NCBI RefSeq assembly: GCF_900104335.1
Contig: NZ_FMXT01000001.1
Location: 806,001 to 870,000 of the forward strand
Reading direction: 5' to 3'
DNA: 64,000 nt
Source of the DNA: Pseudobutyrivibrio sp. YE44
GTDB taxonomy: Bacteria; Bacillota; Clostridia; Lachnospirales; Lachnospiraceae
The position numbers and the translations under genes were made by a program. This document shows positions 52,400 to 61,122 of this stretch, in pieces (within the stretch, counting starts at the first letter, position 1; the number at the start of each line of letters is the position of its first letter). Under the pieces are notes generated by a model that saw only the letters and a program-made list of their open reading frames with translations, had not been told where the DNA came from and did not search any database.

Positions 52400-53021
52400 A
52401 ACTTAATCCCATTATTTTAATCCAACCTGGCATGAAAAAATCTTGCAAAGTGGTAAGGTATTTTTTAATTTTATCATCATCATAATTGTGTATGATTGGC
52501 TCAAAACATGCAGTTGTATATGCTGATAACAACATGTGTAATTCCTCCTGACTTAACTCTACCACTGGGTAACCAGATTTTTTCATGAGTTGAATTGCAT
52601 AAAGAAAATCATCTTGATTTTGAATAACAAAGTCATGAATAAAATTCTCGTATTTTGTTCCCTTAGAGCAATTTATTAGCATTTGAAACTCCGCTTTCTT
52701 TGGGAGAATAATATCCTCTATCAAATCAAAAAAGCTTTCTCCAAAAACCTCATCTTTAACAGATGGTCCTTCTGATTCAATTAAAGAATATTTTTTATTC
52801 TTATGGGAAGATATCCATGCTTTTATATCTTTTACAAGTGGTTCCACCATTGCATCAAACATAGCAGCTTTGTCAGCATAATGTCTGTAAAGCCCTGCCG
52901 AGGTCATTCCTGCCCGCTCTCCAATACTCCTTATGGAAGCACCTTCATATCCTTTTGCCAAGAATTCTTCTCTTATTGCTCTATTAACTTTTTCATGACT
53001 AAATGATTTGTCTCTAGGCAT
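52398..53021 (-). CDS. TetR-family transcriptional regulator
   Basis: This 207-residue protein has an N-terminal HTH (NRAIREEFLAKGYEGASIRSIGERAGMTSAGLYRHYADKAAMF) and a helical ligand-binding domain. AAGGAAAGAATA precedes the ATG. It is directly upstream of the ABC-ABC-ZIP operon in the same direction and is the likely local regulator. Its ligand is unknown. Confidence 0.9.
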   Translation of the reverse strand: MPRDKSFSHEKVNRAIREEFLAKGYEGASIRSIGERAGMTSAGLYRHYADKAAMFDAMVEPLVKDIKAWISSHKNKKYSLIESEGPSVKDEVFGESFFDLIEDIILPKKAEFQMLINCSKGTKYENFIHDFVIQNQDDFLYAIQLMKKSGYPVVELSQEELHMLLSAYTTACFEPIIHNYDDDKIKKYLTTLQDFFMPGWIKIMGLS

Positions 53022-53035
53022 TATTCTTTCCTTGA

Positions 53036-53066
53036 ATAATATAAGTTATCACTGTTAGCTATCATA
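53036..53066. promoter_or_regulatory. Putative operator upstream of tetR
   Basis: AAGTTATCACTGTTAGCTATC shares the GTTATCAC word with the site upstream of the ABC operon. It lies 15-45 bases before tetR, as expected for autoregulation. Confidence 0.4.
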
Positions 53067-53125
53067 TAGTAACATTTATAGTTCGTTATATCAAACTCTA
53101 TTTAGTCATTTCTTACTAGTATAAT

Positions 53126-53151
53126 AAAGGCAGCGGATTTCCGTTGCCTTT
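53126..53151 (-). terminator. Terminator after the zinc operon
   Basis: AAAGGCAACGG pairs with CCGCTGCCTTT (one mismatch) around AAAT, followed on the minus strand by ATTATAC. It lies right after the lipoprotein gene. Confidence 0.75.
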
Positions 53152-53153
53152 CG

Positions 53154-53690
53154 TTATTGCATTACAGCATTTTTCATAGTTAAATAGGTTCCACCATTCT
53201 CTTCATAAGTTGAAAACTCACCTGTTATAGTAACTTCATCACCTTCATTAGGATAGTCTGCTTCACTGTACTGATTCTCATCTAAGACAAATTCCAATCC
53301 TTGGGAACAACATTGTGTGGCGTCCTGAACTATACAAGCATAGTATTTTTTACCAGTCTGCTCATCCACGTAGATTCCACAGTTACCTTCCATTTTTACC
53401 GTCTTTCCAACATAAGCCAATGGTTCCATCATCATATTATAAACTTCGGAATAGATAAAGGTTGAAGACATGGCTGTTAAATCAATATCCACGGTAGGGT
53501 CCGCAGTGGATTCTGCTTCAGAATCTGGCTGTGGATCACCAGAATTCTGAGAATCTGACATAGGCTCCTCCTGCCCCTCTATAGAATCTGTATTTACCAT
53601 ATCTTTTTCAGCATTCTCTACATTGTCACCACATCCTGCAAACGAAAACGCTATCATACTTGACATCAATAAAACTAAAAACCTTTTCAT
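53154..53690 (-). CDS. Lipoprotein of the zinc uptake operon
   Basis: This 178-residue protein has signal MKRFLVLLMSSMIAFSFAGCG, a disordered acidic linker and a folded C-terminal part (YVGKTVKMEGNCGIYVDEQ, DEVTITGEFSTYEENGGTYLTMK). The latter looks like an OB-fold/bacterial 'DUF' of the tRNA_anti-like type. Two adjacent cysteines (ATQCCSQG) could bind metal. It lies 4 bases after the permease gene of the zinc transporter, so a role in zinc capture is likely. Function not established. Confidence 0.75.
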   Translation of the reverse strand: MKRFLVLLMSSMIAFSFAGCGDNVENAEKDMVNTDSIEGQEEPMSDSQNSGDPQPDSEAESTADPTVDIDLTAMSSTFIYSEVYNMMMEPLAYVGKTVKMEGNCGIYVDEQTGKKYYACIVQDATQCCSQGLEFVLDENQYSEADYPNEGDEVTITGEFSTYEENGGTYLTMKNAVMQ

Positions 53691-53693
53691 TTC

Positions 53694-54527
53694 CTAACCT
53701 CTAATCTTTCCCAGTAAATAACATATAAAAAACAAAAAAACATCAGCAGTAACTATTGTGGAACCAACAGGTGTACCTGCCAAAATAGAAACTATTATTC
53801 CAATAAATGCACATATCACAGAACTAACAGCAGAAAAGACGGTCACAGCTCTAAAGCTTTTGAATACACTCATAGCCGAAAGGGCCGGGAAGATAACTAA
53901 TGCTGATATTAACAATGAACCTACAAGATTCATTGCAAGCACAATAATCACAGCAATTACAGTTGCGATTAGAAGATTATAAAAGCCTACCTTTGTTCCG
54001 ACAGCTTTTGCAAAATTCTCATCAAAAGTCACCGAAAAAATTCTGTTATAAAATAGTATAAATATCACTAGTACGGCTATTGAAAGAACAACGCTTAACC
54101 AAACTTCTGAAACTGTCAATGTAAGGATTGATGTTGAACCAAACAATGTAGAGCAAACATCACCTGATATATTTGAAGAGGTCGGAAAAAGATTCATCAG
54201 CATATAACCGAAGGCTAATGCTCCTACAGACAGCATAGCTATAGCAGCATCCCCCTTTACCTTTGCACTTTGTCCTCTTCTAAGTAGCATAATGGCAGCA
54301 AAAACAGTAATTGGAAGTACAATTATCATCTTGTTTGTAAGATTAGCCACTGAAGCTATAGCAAGAGCACCAAATGCAACATGTGATAAACCGTCACCTA
54401 TATAGGAATATCTCTTAAGTACAAGAGTCACCCCTAAAAGGGATGAACACAGTGCTATAAGTACTCCTACAATAACTGCATATCGAACAAACGGAAAGGC
54501 GAAATACATCATTAACTTTTCTAACAT
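53694..54527 (-). CDS. znuB: Zinc/manganese ABC transporter permease
   Basis: This 277-residue membrane protein of the ABC-3 family (ZnuB/MntB) has about eight segments. FVRYAVIVGVLIALCSSLLGVTLVLKRYSYIGDGLSHVAFGALA is the family signature near the N-terminus, and AKAVGTKVGFYN follows. It overlaps the ATPase gene by 7 bases. The substrate, zinc rather than manganese, is inferred from the operon, including a His/Asp/Glu-rich binding protein. Confidence 0.92.
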   Translation of the reverse strand: MLEKLMMYFAFPFVRYAVIVGVLIALCSSLLGVTLVLKRYSYIGDGLSHVAFGALAIASVANLTNKMIIVLPITVFAAIMLLRRGQSAKVKGDAAIAMLSVGALAFGYMLMNLFPTSSNISGDVCSTLFGSTSILTLTVSEVWLSVVLSIAVLVIFILFYNRIFSVTFDENFAKAVGTKVGFYNLLIATVIAVIIVLAMNLVGSLLISALVIFPALSAMSVFKSFRAVTVFSAVSSVICAFIGIIVSILAGTPVGSTIVTADVFLFFICYLLGKIRG

Positions 54528-55192
54528 AATGATTCACCTCCTAACACAGCAGACCCTGCTGGCGATATCTTGTTAACATCAAATACTTTTGTAGCGTATG
54601 TCTGAACGTTTGCAATATCATGACTAATCATTATGATAGTAAGCCCCTCGTCATTAAGCTGTTTTATCAGTTCATACATTTCCTCTGTAACCTGAGGGTC
54701 CAATCCCGCCACAGGTTCATCTAAAAGCAAAATTCTTTTAGTGGCACACAAAGCTCTCGCCAGAAGAACACGCTGCTGCTGTCCTCCCGAAAGCTCTCTA
54801 TAACACCTTTTTTTTAGTTTTGCTATACCAAGCTTTTTTATATTTTCCTCTGCTATTGCCTTGTGCTCCTTTGTGTAAAAGAATCTGCGTCCAAGTCTGC
54901 TTTGACAGCCAGATAAAACAATTTCAAAAACCGATGCTGGGAAATCTCTTTGTACATCTGATTGCTGTGGTAAGTATCCAATTTCAGTCTGAGCAAGCCC
55001 ATCTGAAAACTCTATTTTCCCCGATATTGGTGCCTGTAACCCCAGTATTGTCTTCATTAGAGTAGATTTACCGGAACCATTTTCCCCAACAATACAAAGA
55101 TAATCTCCTGCTTCAATTTTTAAATTGATATCTGATAGTACTGGCTGTCCTTCATAGCCTACTTTTAGATTAGTGATATTTATTAATGACAT
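54521..55192 (-). CDS. znuC: Zinc/manganese ABC transporter ATPase
   Basis: This 223-residue ATPase has Walker A GENGSGKST, signature LSGGQQQRVLLARAL, Walker B ILLLDEPVAGLDP and switch MISHDIANV. YLPQQSDVQRDFP is typical of the ZnuC/MntA type. Its ATG overlaps the stop of the binding protein gene (TAATG), so translation is coupled. Confidence 0.93.
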   Translation of the reverse strand: MSLINITNLKVGYEGQPVLSDINLKIEAGDYLCIVGENGSGKSTLMKTILGLQAPISGKIEFSDGLAQTEIGYLPQQSDVQRDFPASVFEIVLSGCQSRLGRRFFYTKEHKAIAEENIKKLGIAKLKKRCYRELSGGQQQRVLLARALCATKRILLLDEPVAGLDPQVTEEMYELIKQLNDEGLTIIMISHDIANVQTYATKVFDVNKISPAGSAVLGGESLC

Positions 55193-56262
55193 TAATTAAT
55201 TCCTTCTTTTAATACTTCAAGATTGTTTTCCATGATTGATAAATATGTAGCGCCCTTTTCCACATCATCACTTGTTGTTGACTGCATTGAATCGATTGTA
55301 AGAATCTTTGCATCCTTAGACGAGCTGGTTTCTACGATTGTCTGTGCAATCTTCTGGTCTGAGTTTTCAATCGTAAATACGGATTTAAGACCAAGCTCAT
55401 CTACCTTGTCTGCAAGGAATTTTACTGTCTCAAAGCTTGCCTCTGTCTCTGCTGAGCAACCAACAAATGCTGCATAATAATCAAGGCCATAATCATCTAC
55501 CATATATCTAAATGGGAATCTGTCGCCAAATAGAATTGTCTTTGTAGCCGCACTTGAAACTGTATCCTCATACTTCTTATCCAGCTCTGCAAGCTTATTA
55601 TTATATGCATCTGCGTTAGCCTTGTAAGAATCAGCATTAGTTGAATCAACTGCTGCAAGTGAATCTGCAAGAGCACTTACAAGCACCTGGCTATTCTTAA
55701 GAGAAAGCCATACATGCTCGTCATACTCTGGGCCTTCCTCTTCGCCTTCTTCACCCTCTTCTTCCTCTTCCTCAGCTTCCATACCTTCTACAACTTCTTC
55801 TTCCTTTACAGAGTCTCCAAGAACCTCTAAAAGATTTACAACCTGCATGTTTTCATTAACAGCTTCACTAAGAGCGTCCTCTACCCAGTCATCAGATTCT
55901 CCACCTACATAGACAAAAACATCACAAGTAGAAATCTTCATAATGTCCTCAGCTGTTGGCTGATAGCTGTGAAGATCCACTCCGTTATCCAGAAGCATAG
56001 TGATATCCACATTACCGTTATCACCTACAATCTCCTTTACCCAATCGTACTCTGGGAAAATTGTTGTAACGACTGAGATGTTCTTAGCATCAGACATAGC
56101 TACTGCTTCATCATCTATCTTCTGACTAGCAGATGATGAATTTCCGCACCCAGAAAAAGCACCTGCAGAAATAGCAGCCACAACAGCAAGGGACAACATT
56201 CGACGATTTCTGATAAGAAGTCTTCGAGTAAACACCTTCGATATTAAATTTTTCATTTTCAT
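55192..56262 (-). CDS. znuA: Zinc-binding lipoprotein (ZnuA-like)
   Basis: This 356-residue cluster A-I binding protein has a long N-terminus before the lipobox (AISAGAFSGCG). Metal ligands are visible in VDLHSYQPT, in YDEHVWLSLKNSQ and near DSMQST. Between the first two lies a Glu-rich loop (EEEEEEGEEGEEEGPEYDEH), where many ZnuA proteins have a His-rich loop. It precedes the ATPase and permease. Metal specificity is probably zinc. The basic stretch RRLLIRNRRM before the hydrophobic core is longer than usual. Confidence 0.9.
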   Translation of the reverse strand: MKMKNLISKVFTRRLLIRNRRMLSLAVVAAISAGAFSGCGNSSSASQKIDDEAVAMSDAKNISVVTTIFPEYDWVKEIVGDNGNVDITMLLDNGVDLHSYQPTAEDIMKISTCDVFVYVGGESDDWVEDALSEAVNENMQVVNLLEVLGDSVKEEEVVEGMEAEEEEEEGEEGEEEGPEYDEHVWLSLKNSQVLVSALADSLAAVDSTNADSYKANADAYNNKLAELDKKYEDTVSSAATKTILFGDRFPFRYMVDDYGLDYYAAFVGCSAETEASFETVKFLADKVDELGLKSVFTIENSDQKIAQTIVETSSSKDAKILTIDSMQSTTSDDVEKGATYLSIMENNLEVLKEGIN

Positions 56263-56314
56263 TTCGTTTTATAATCCTTTCATGTGTGCAAAATTATTAA
56301 GTTATGCACGCATT

Positions 56315-56623
56315 TTAAGAATCTAAACGAACCTTTTGGGAAACAAGTGTAGTCTGAATAGACTGATAATCAAAATTAGAAGCCTCTACAAGAACAGCGG
56401 CAACAACAAATAACGCCACAACTACTAATGAAAGACCTGAACTTAGTGTCTTAAGGTTAGACTGACACTGAACAAGCATTGTACAAACAGGACATGAATC
56501 TGAATCATTGCAATGATGATTAGCATGCTCTGAAATATACAAATCAGAAAAATGCATAAGAAAAACAGTAGCTAAAATAGCTACTAGAGCAATTATTCTA
56601 TTAAAACTCTTATTCTTGCTCAT
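56315..56623 (-). CDS. Small membrane protein of the zinc operon
   Basis: This 102-residue protein has a hydrophobic N-terminus, an extracellular HANHHCNDSDSCPVCTM loop with His and Cys residues suited to bind a metal, and a second membrane segment (LSLVVVALFVVAAVLVEA). The frame is open to 56695, but AATTAGGAGAAATTTA places the ATG at 56623. It is the first gene of the zinc operon. The role may be metal capture or regulation; no family name is known to me. Confidence 0.75.
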   Translation of the reverse strand: MSKNKSFNRIIALVAILATVFLMHFSDLYISEHANHHCNDSDSCPVCTMLVQCQSNLKTLSSGLSLVVVALFVVAAVLVEASNFDYQSIQTTLVSQKVRLDS

Positions 56624-56666
56624 TAAATTTCTCCTAATTAATTTTACCAAGCATTTTTCAACTGCA

Positions 56667-56695
56667 ATCATAATGTTAATCCAGCACAATGTCAA
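56667..56695 (-). promoter_or_regulatory. Promoter of the zinc operon
   Basis: TTGACA (56690-56695), 17 bases, TATGAT (56667-56672) on the minus strand, 43 bases before the ATG. I see no clear Zur box. Confidence 0.75.
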
Positions 56696-56719
56696 CCGAA
56701 TTTATCCTAACAAAAGAAA

Positions 56720-56799
56720 GTCCCTCAGGCACTGGCATACCTGAGGGCTGTAAAAGGAGTCTAATAACTTCCCAAGAAACCCGGTTAGAAACTTGGGAA
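56720..56799 (-). terminator. Two hairpins after flavodoxin
   Basis: Nearest the gene, TTCCCAAG pairs with CTTGGGAA (56768-56799). Further on, CCCTCAGG pairs with CCTGAGGG (56722-56750) and is followed on the minus strand by ACTTTCTTTTG. The second looks like the terminator. Confidence 0.7.
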
Positions 56800-56823
56800 T
56801 AAGAAATAACCAAAATTTAATTA

Positions 56824-57255
56824 TTATACTGCAGCAAGGGCTCTTCCAAGATCTTTGCACGCTTCTTCAGCTGCACCATCAGGAGCTTCCTGACAGATAA
56901 CACCTTCACCACCTACTACAGTTGCGCCTGCGGCTGTCATTCGATCAACCCAGTCACGCATCCACTGGCCATCGCCCCATCCATAGGAACCGAAAAGACC
57001 AATAGTCTTACCTGAAACAAAACCCTCTAAATCTGTAACAAAAGGCTCCATTTCACCTTCTTCTAAAACCTCAGCGCCCATTGCTGGACAACCAAGAGCA
57101 AAGGCTTTTGCATTCTTTAATTCATCTAAAGAAGCATCACCAACATAAACAACATTTGCATCGCCACCAGCAGCTTTTACACCTTCGCCAACAGCATTTG
57201 CCATAGCTTCAGTGTTTCCTGACTGAGACCAAAAAACAACATTCACTTTGCTCAT
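56824..57255 (-). CDS. Flavodoxin
   Basis: This 143-residue FMN protein carries electrons at low potential, often in place of ferredoxin. The phosphate loop is WSQSGNTEAMA, followed by GCPAMGAEVLEEGEMEPF and FGSYGWGDGQWMRDW. I start at 57255, after AAGGAGAGAGTAAAA; the frame is open to 57294. A DUF3793 gene precedes it. The pair is common in clostridia, possibly induced by iron limitation. It could also serve the NifH-like protein or radical SAM enzymes as donor. Confidence 0.94.
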   Translation of the reverse strand: MSKVNVVFWSQSGNTEAMANAVGEGVKAAGGDANVVYVGDASLDELKNAKAFALGCPAMGAEVLEEGEMEPFVTDLEGFVSGKTIGLFGSYGWGDGQWMRDWVDRMTAAGATVVGGEGVICQEAPDGAAEEACKDLGRALAAV

Positions 57256-57290
57256 TTTTACTCTCTCCTTGTTTTCTTTGAAACTGTTTG

Positions 57291-57899
57291 TCATCCAACC
57301 TTCAAAAGAGTGTTTTGACTTCTAATAATCTCGTGCAGGGAATTTCCTTCTGAAAGCATGCAAACCATTTCATCTTTCGCATCATCAAATTTTTCAAATA
57401 ACTTCAAGGTGTTTTCGGTATCCCCGTATACCTTCCAATAACCTGATGCCCTGTAATTCTCTCCCCCTTTAGAGATAAAACCTTTAACATCGCAGAGTGG
57501 ATAGCCAAGAAAAACTCCGGCTTCATGAGGAAAGTCTTCTCTCGACTCTACAAACTTTGAATATCTCTCTTGGAAAAATCTTAAGGAATAACCAAAAGCT
57601 TTGTCCGAATATCCATAGTTTTTAAGGAATCTTTTAACATCCTCGCGAGATAAGTATTCTAAAAGTTTCTGCTTGTTAAAAACCAAAAAGATGACTCGAT
57701 TTCCATCATACACCAATCTATAGCTAAATAAGCCTGTGTATCTCATTACCATTCTAACTTGTTCTTCCTGTTCTTTTGGAACAATAAGAAAATTAGATGT
57801 TTTAAGACCAGCAATCGTTGGTGCACACTGTAAAACAATCTGTAGTTCAATTCTTTTTCTGTCCATAGTCTGTAACAAGTAAAATACTTCTTCGCTCAT
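57291..57899 (-). CDS. DUF3793 family protein
   Basis: This 202-residue cytoplasmic protein resembles DUF3793, which is regularly encoded next to flavodoxin or iron-uptake genes in Clostridia. Features are LQCAPTIAGLKTSNFLIVP, SYRLVYDGNRVIFLVFNKQ, FPHEAGVFLGYPLCDVKGFI and YWKVYGD. The function is unknown. It is 35 bases before flavodoxin. A near-palindromic AGTTATCTCTAACT lies about 20-35 bases before the start. Confidence 0.85.
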   Translation of the reverse strand: MSEEVFYLLQTMDRKRIELQIVLQCAPTIAGLKTSNFLIVPKEQEEQVRMVMRYTGLFSYRLVYDGNRVIFLVFNKQKLLEYLSREDVKRFLKNYGYSDKAFGYSLRFFQERYSKFVESREDFPHEAGVFLGYPLCDVKGFISKGGENYRASGYWKVYGDTENTLKLFEKFDDAKDEMVCMLSEGNSLHEIIRSQNTLLKVG

Positions 57900-57917
57900 C
57901 CCCGTATGCCCTCTTTT

Positions 57918-57940
57918 GTATTAGTTATCTCTAACTGTGG
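57918..57940. promoter_or_regulatory. Putative operator upstream of DUF3793-flavodoxin
   Basis: TTAGTTATCTCTAACTG contains an imperfect inverted repeat, AGTTA/TAACT, and the word GTTATC-N-CTAAC that also occurs at 52341 upstream of the ABC/ZIP operon. Iron-type (Fur) control is the likely reason, but the consensus is not certain. Confidence 0.45.
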
Positions 57941-58032
57941 TTATATTATACTAATATCAGTTCTACGTCAACACCTTTTTCACACTTTTTTCACTTTTGA
58001 TAAATGCTCTCAATAAACAAGTGAATTCTGTT

Positions 58033-58066
58033 TTTATAAAAAAGGCCAATCCACCTATAAAGGTGA
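58033..58066 (-). terminator. Terminator after amino acid ABC operon
   Basis: GGTCAGTTCACC pairs with GGTGGATTGGCC (G-U tolerated) around TTTATA, followed on the minus strand by TTTTTTAT. Confidence 0.82.
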
Positions 58067-58092
58067 ACTGACCAACTTAAGTTCTTTATATA

Positions 58093-58833
58093 TTATTCAT
58101 ATGCAAAGGTTTTCAAGAATTTCTGTGCCCTCTCAGTTTTTGGTTTAATAAAGAAATCCTTTACATCGCTGGTTTCTTCAACTATATCTCCTTTATCAAG
58201 GAAGATAATTCTATCTGCCACTGCCTCAGCAAATGCCATCTCGTGTGTGACGATAAGCATTGTAGATCCGCTCTTAGCAAGATCTAACATGGTTTCCAAA
58301 ACCTCATGAACCATTTCAGGATCTAAAGCCGCTGTAACCTCATCAAAGAGAATCACATCAGGATGCATAAGAAGTGCTCTTACAATTGCCACTCTCTGCT
58401 TCTGACCACCTGAAAGCTGGCGAGGATAATAATCCTTTTTGTCTACCAATCCAACCTTATCAAGTAATTCAAGAGCTTCTCTTGTGGCATCTTCCTTTGT
58501 TCTCTTCTGAACCTTTGTTGGTGCCAATATAATATTTTCTAAAACAGTTTTATGTGGAAATAATTCATAGGACTGGAACACCATTCCAATTTTCTGTCGA
58601 AGCTTGGTAATATCACGCTTTCCTGCTTCCACAGGAAGTCCATCCACTGTAATTACTCCACTTTGAATTTCCTCTAATCCGTTCAAACATCGGAGGAAGG
58701 TACTTTTTCCACATCCGGAAGGACCAATGATTACAACTACTTCTCCTTTTTTTACCGACAAATTAATGTCCTTTAAAACTACATTCGGTCCAAACTCTTT
58801 ATGTAAATGTGTAACCTTTAATAATTCGCTCAT
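58093..58833 (-). CDS. Polar amino acid ABC transporter ATPase
   Basis: This 246-residue ATPase has Walker A GPSGCGKST, GMVFQSYELFPHKTV, signature LSGGQKQRVAIVRAL, Walker B VILFDEVTAALDPE and IVTHEMAFA. This is the GlnQ/TcyN family. It directly follows its permease with one base between. The operon's operator suggests cystine or another sulfur amino acid as substrate. Confidence 0.93.
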   Translation of the reverse strand: MSELLKVTHLHKEFGPNVVLKDINLSVKKGEVVVIIGPSGCGKSTFLRCLNGLEEIQSGVITVDGLPVEAGKRDITKLRQKIGMVFQSYELFPHKTVLENIILAPTKVQKRTKEDATREALELLDKVGLVDKKDYYPRQLSGGQKQRVAIVRALLMHPDVILFDEVTAALDPEMVHEVLETMLDLAKSGSTMLIVTHEMAFAEAVADRIIFLDKGDIVEETSDVKDFFIKPKTERAQKFLKTFAYE

Positions 58834-59508
58834 CTAAGCCCACCTTTTCTCTAAATATGTTGCAAGCCTGCTGATTGGCCAGCAAACAATAAAATAAAGT
58901 AAAAACACCACCAAAAATATTCCAAATGCAGCATTAGGAGAAGTTTTTCTATTTGCTTCTATAATCTGCTGCGCCACCTTCAAAACCTCTACAATACCAA
59001 TCATCATAACAAGAGATGTGGTTTTAATCATTCTTGTAATAAGATTTATAGAAAGTGGAATAAGACGTCTTACTGTCTGTGGAAGGATAATATAAAAATA
59101 AGTCTGAACCTTATCCATTCCAAGGGCTGCTGCAGATTCAAACTGGATAGTAGGAATACTTTTTATTGATCCTCTAACCAAATCACCCATTTCTGCCGTT
59201 CCCCAAAATGTAAATACGAATATAGCTGATGATTCAGCTGACATATCCCAGCCAAAAACTCTTGTGGTTCCAAAGTAAACTATAAATAATAGTACCATCT
59301 GAGGCATGATTCTTACGGTTTCAAGATACACCTTAAGTATGGCATGTAAGACTTTATTATTTACTGTCATCAGAACTCCTACTAATAGACCTAATAGGAT
59401 GCTTAATACTACTGAAATCAAGCTAATTTCAATGGATACCCAAAGTCCCTGAAGAAGTCTTAGGAAATTTGTTCCTTTAAATAAAACATCAATCCCCAAA
59501 CTGGCCAT
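58834..59508 (-). CDS. Polar amino acid ABC transporter permease 2
   Basis: This 224-residue HisM/GlnP-type permease has WVSIEISLISVVLSILLGLLVGV at the start and the loop ESAAALGMDKVQTYFYIILPQTVRRLIPLSINL, typical of the family. It overlaps the first permease gene by 20 bases. The pair forms the membrane channel. Confidence 0.9.
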   Translation of the reverse strand: MASLGIDVLFKGTNFLRLLQGLWVSIEISLISVVLSILLGLLVGVLMTVNNKVLHAILKVYLETVRIMPQMVLLFIVYFGTTRVFGWDMSAESSAIFVFTFWGTAEMGDLVRGSIKSIPTIQFESAAALGMDKVQTYFYIILPQTVRRLIPLSINLITRMIKTTSLVMMIGIVEVLKVAQQIIEANRKTSPNAAFGIFLVVFLLYFIVCWPISRLATYLEKRWA

Positions 59509-60148
59509 AACGCATCCTCCTTTCTACTAGTGCTCCTAAGATAGAAATAGGAAGAAGCATTATTAAATAGAACACTACCAATAGGAAAAGGCATTCTATT
59601 GTTTTTGCATACATTCCAATCAAATCCTTTGCTGTAAACATTAAGTCCATAAGGCTGATTGTGGAAAATACAGAAGTTTCCTTCAAAAGAAAAATAACAT
59701 TTGCAAGTAGTCCTGGTACGCTTATGGTAATTGCCTGTGGCAATATTACATGCCATAAAACCTGAAAATTATTCATACCAAGGCTTTCCGCACTTTCTGT
59801 TTGAATGACTGGGATTGCCTCCAAGCCACTACGGAAAGTTTCAATCATATATGCTCCGCCCAAAAGGCCTAAGCCAAGTACACCACAGGCTTCTGCGGTA
59901 ACTTGTATTCCCACCTTTGGTAAAGCAAAATAAATAAAAAATAACTGCACCAAAAGAGGTGTGTTTCTGAAAATTTCAATATATACTCCCACAATTGATT
60001 TAAGCACAGCTACTTTGAAATGTAAGATGGCAGAGCCAATAAGTCCAATCACAAAAGCGAGAATTATGCCCTGCCATCCAATTTTTAGTGTTAATAAAAG
60101 TGCTTCCTTGTATAGTGGGAGATATTCAATAAGAATATCCTTATCCAT
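59489..60148 (-). CDS. Polar amino acid ABC transporter permease 1
   Basis: This 219-residue permease has EIFRNTPLLVQLFFIYFALP and ESAESLGMNNFQVLWHVILPQAITISVPGLLANV, the HisQ/GlnP signature. It follows the binding protein by 44 bases, a gap that holds the palindrome ATCGTA-AA-TACGAT (60175-60188). Confidence 0.9.
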   Translation of the reverse strand: MDKDILIEYLPLYKEALLLTLKIGWQGIILAFVIGLIGSAILHFKVAVLKSIVGVYIEIFRNTPLLVQLFFIYFALPKVGIQVTAEACGVLGLGLLGGAYMIETFRSGLEAIPVIQTESAESLGMNNFQVLWHVILPQAITISVPGLLANVIFLLKETSVFSTISLMDLMFTAKDLIGMYAKTIECLFLLVVFYLIMLLPISILGALVERRMRYGQFGD

Positions 60149-60192
60149 TACTTCAGGTTAACTGTTCCTTTCATATCGTAAATACGATTTTT

Positions 60193-61086
60193 TTACTTAC
60201 CACCCTCTAATACAAGAGTCTCCTCGTATTCAGCACCATAAGTATCAAGAAGTGTCTCTTCATAGTCAGCATGGAAGAAGTTCTCTGTTCCAAGAGTCTC
60301 AATTTCCTCGTTAAGCCAGTTGAGAAGTGTCTCATTTCCCTTTGTTACAGCTGGTGCAATTGTATCCTGGTCACCAAGTGATGGAATACCTACTGTGTAA
60401 CCCTCATTCTCCAATGAGAACGCTATAACCTCAGTGTTATCGTTCGCCCATGCTACACCATTACCATTTTCAAAAGCTGTCTTGGCCTCTGCGTATGCAT
60501 CATACTTCTGAAGCTTGATATCTGGGTAATTCTTTGTAAGATATGTCTCTGCTGTTGTACCAGAGATTACAATAATCTGATCATCTGCTCCAAGATCATC
60601 AAGGCTTTCTACAACTGCATCCTCAGGTGAAACAACACCAAGAGCTACATTCATATATGGAAGTGCGAAATCAACCTCCTGAGCGCGTTCCTCTGTAACT
60701 GTAAAGTTTGCAAGGATAATATCAACCTTTCCTGTCTGAAGGTATTCAATTCTGTTTGCGGCCTCTGTAGAAACATAATTGATTTCTACACCAAGATCCT
60801 CACCGATGCGCTCTGCAAAATAAACATCGTAACCAGCATACTCACCGTTCTCGTCTACATAACCAAATGGGCTCTTATCTGAGAAAACACCAATGTTGAT
60901 TGTGCCGCTTTTCTTAATCTCATCTAAAGTTCTAAAACCTGCATTTGAACCAGCCTCTACTGTGTCTTCTCCTGTTGCTGCCACATCACTAGATGATGAG
61001 CTAGAACCGCAACCTGTAAGTGATGCTCCAACAAGTCCAGCCACTAAAAGTCCACCTGTTAATCTCTTTACTAATTTCTTATTCAT
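60193..61086 (-). CDS. Amino acid ABC transporter binding lipoprotein (family 3)
   Basis: This 297-residue lipoprotein has the lipobox Cys near residue 26 (SLTGCGSSSS). TINIGVFSDKSPFGYVDENGEYAGYDVYFAERIGEDLG and NFTVTEERAQEVDFALPYMNVALGV are typical of the SBP_bac_3 family. AAGAGGAAGAAAAGA precedes the ATG. It follows an SGNH hydrolase gene and a sulfur-type operator. Cystine or another thiol amino acid is the likely ligand by regulation, but glutamine-type ligands are not excluded. Confidence 0.9.
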   Translation of the reverse strand: MNKKLVKRLTGGLLVAGLVGASLTGCGSSSSSSDVAATGEDTVEAGSNAGFRTLDEIKKSGTINIGVFSDKSPFGYVDENGEYAGYDVYFAERIGEDLGVEINYVSTEAANRIEYLQTGKVDIILANFTVTEERAQEVDFALPYMNVALGVVSPEDAVVESLDDLGADDQIIVISGTTAETYLTKNYPDIKLQKYDAYAEAKTAFENGNGVAWANDNTEVIAFSLENEGYTVGIPSLGDQDTIAPAVTKGNETLLNWLNEEIETLGTENFFHADYEETLLDTYGAEYEETLVLEGGK

Positions 61087-61122
61087 TCTTTTCTTCCTCT
61101 TTTCTACTTTTTATTATGATTA

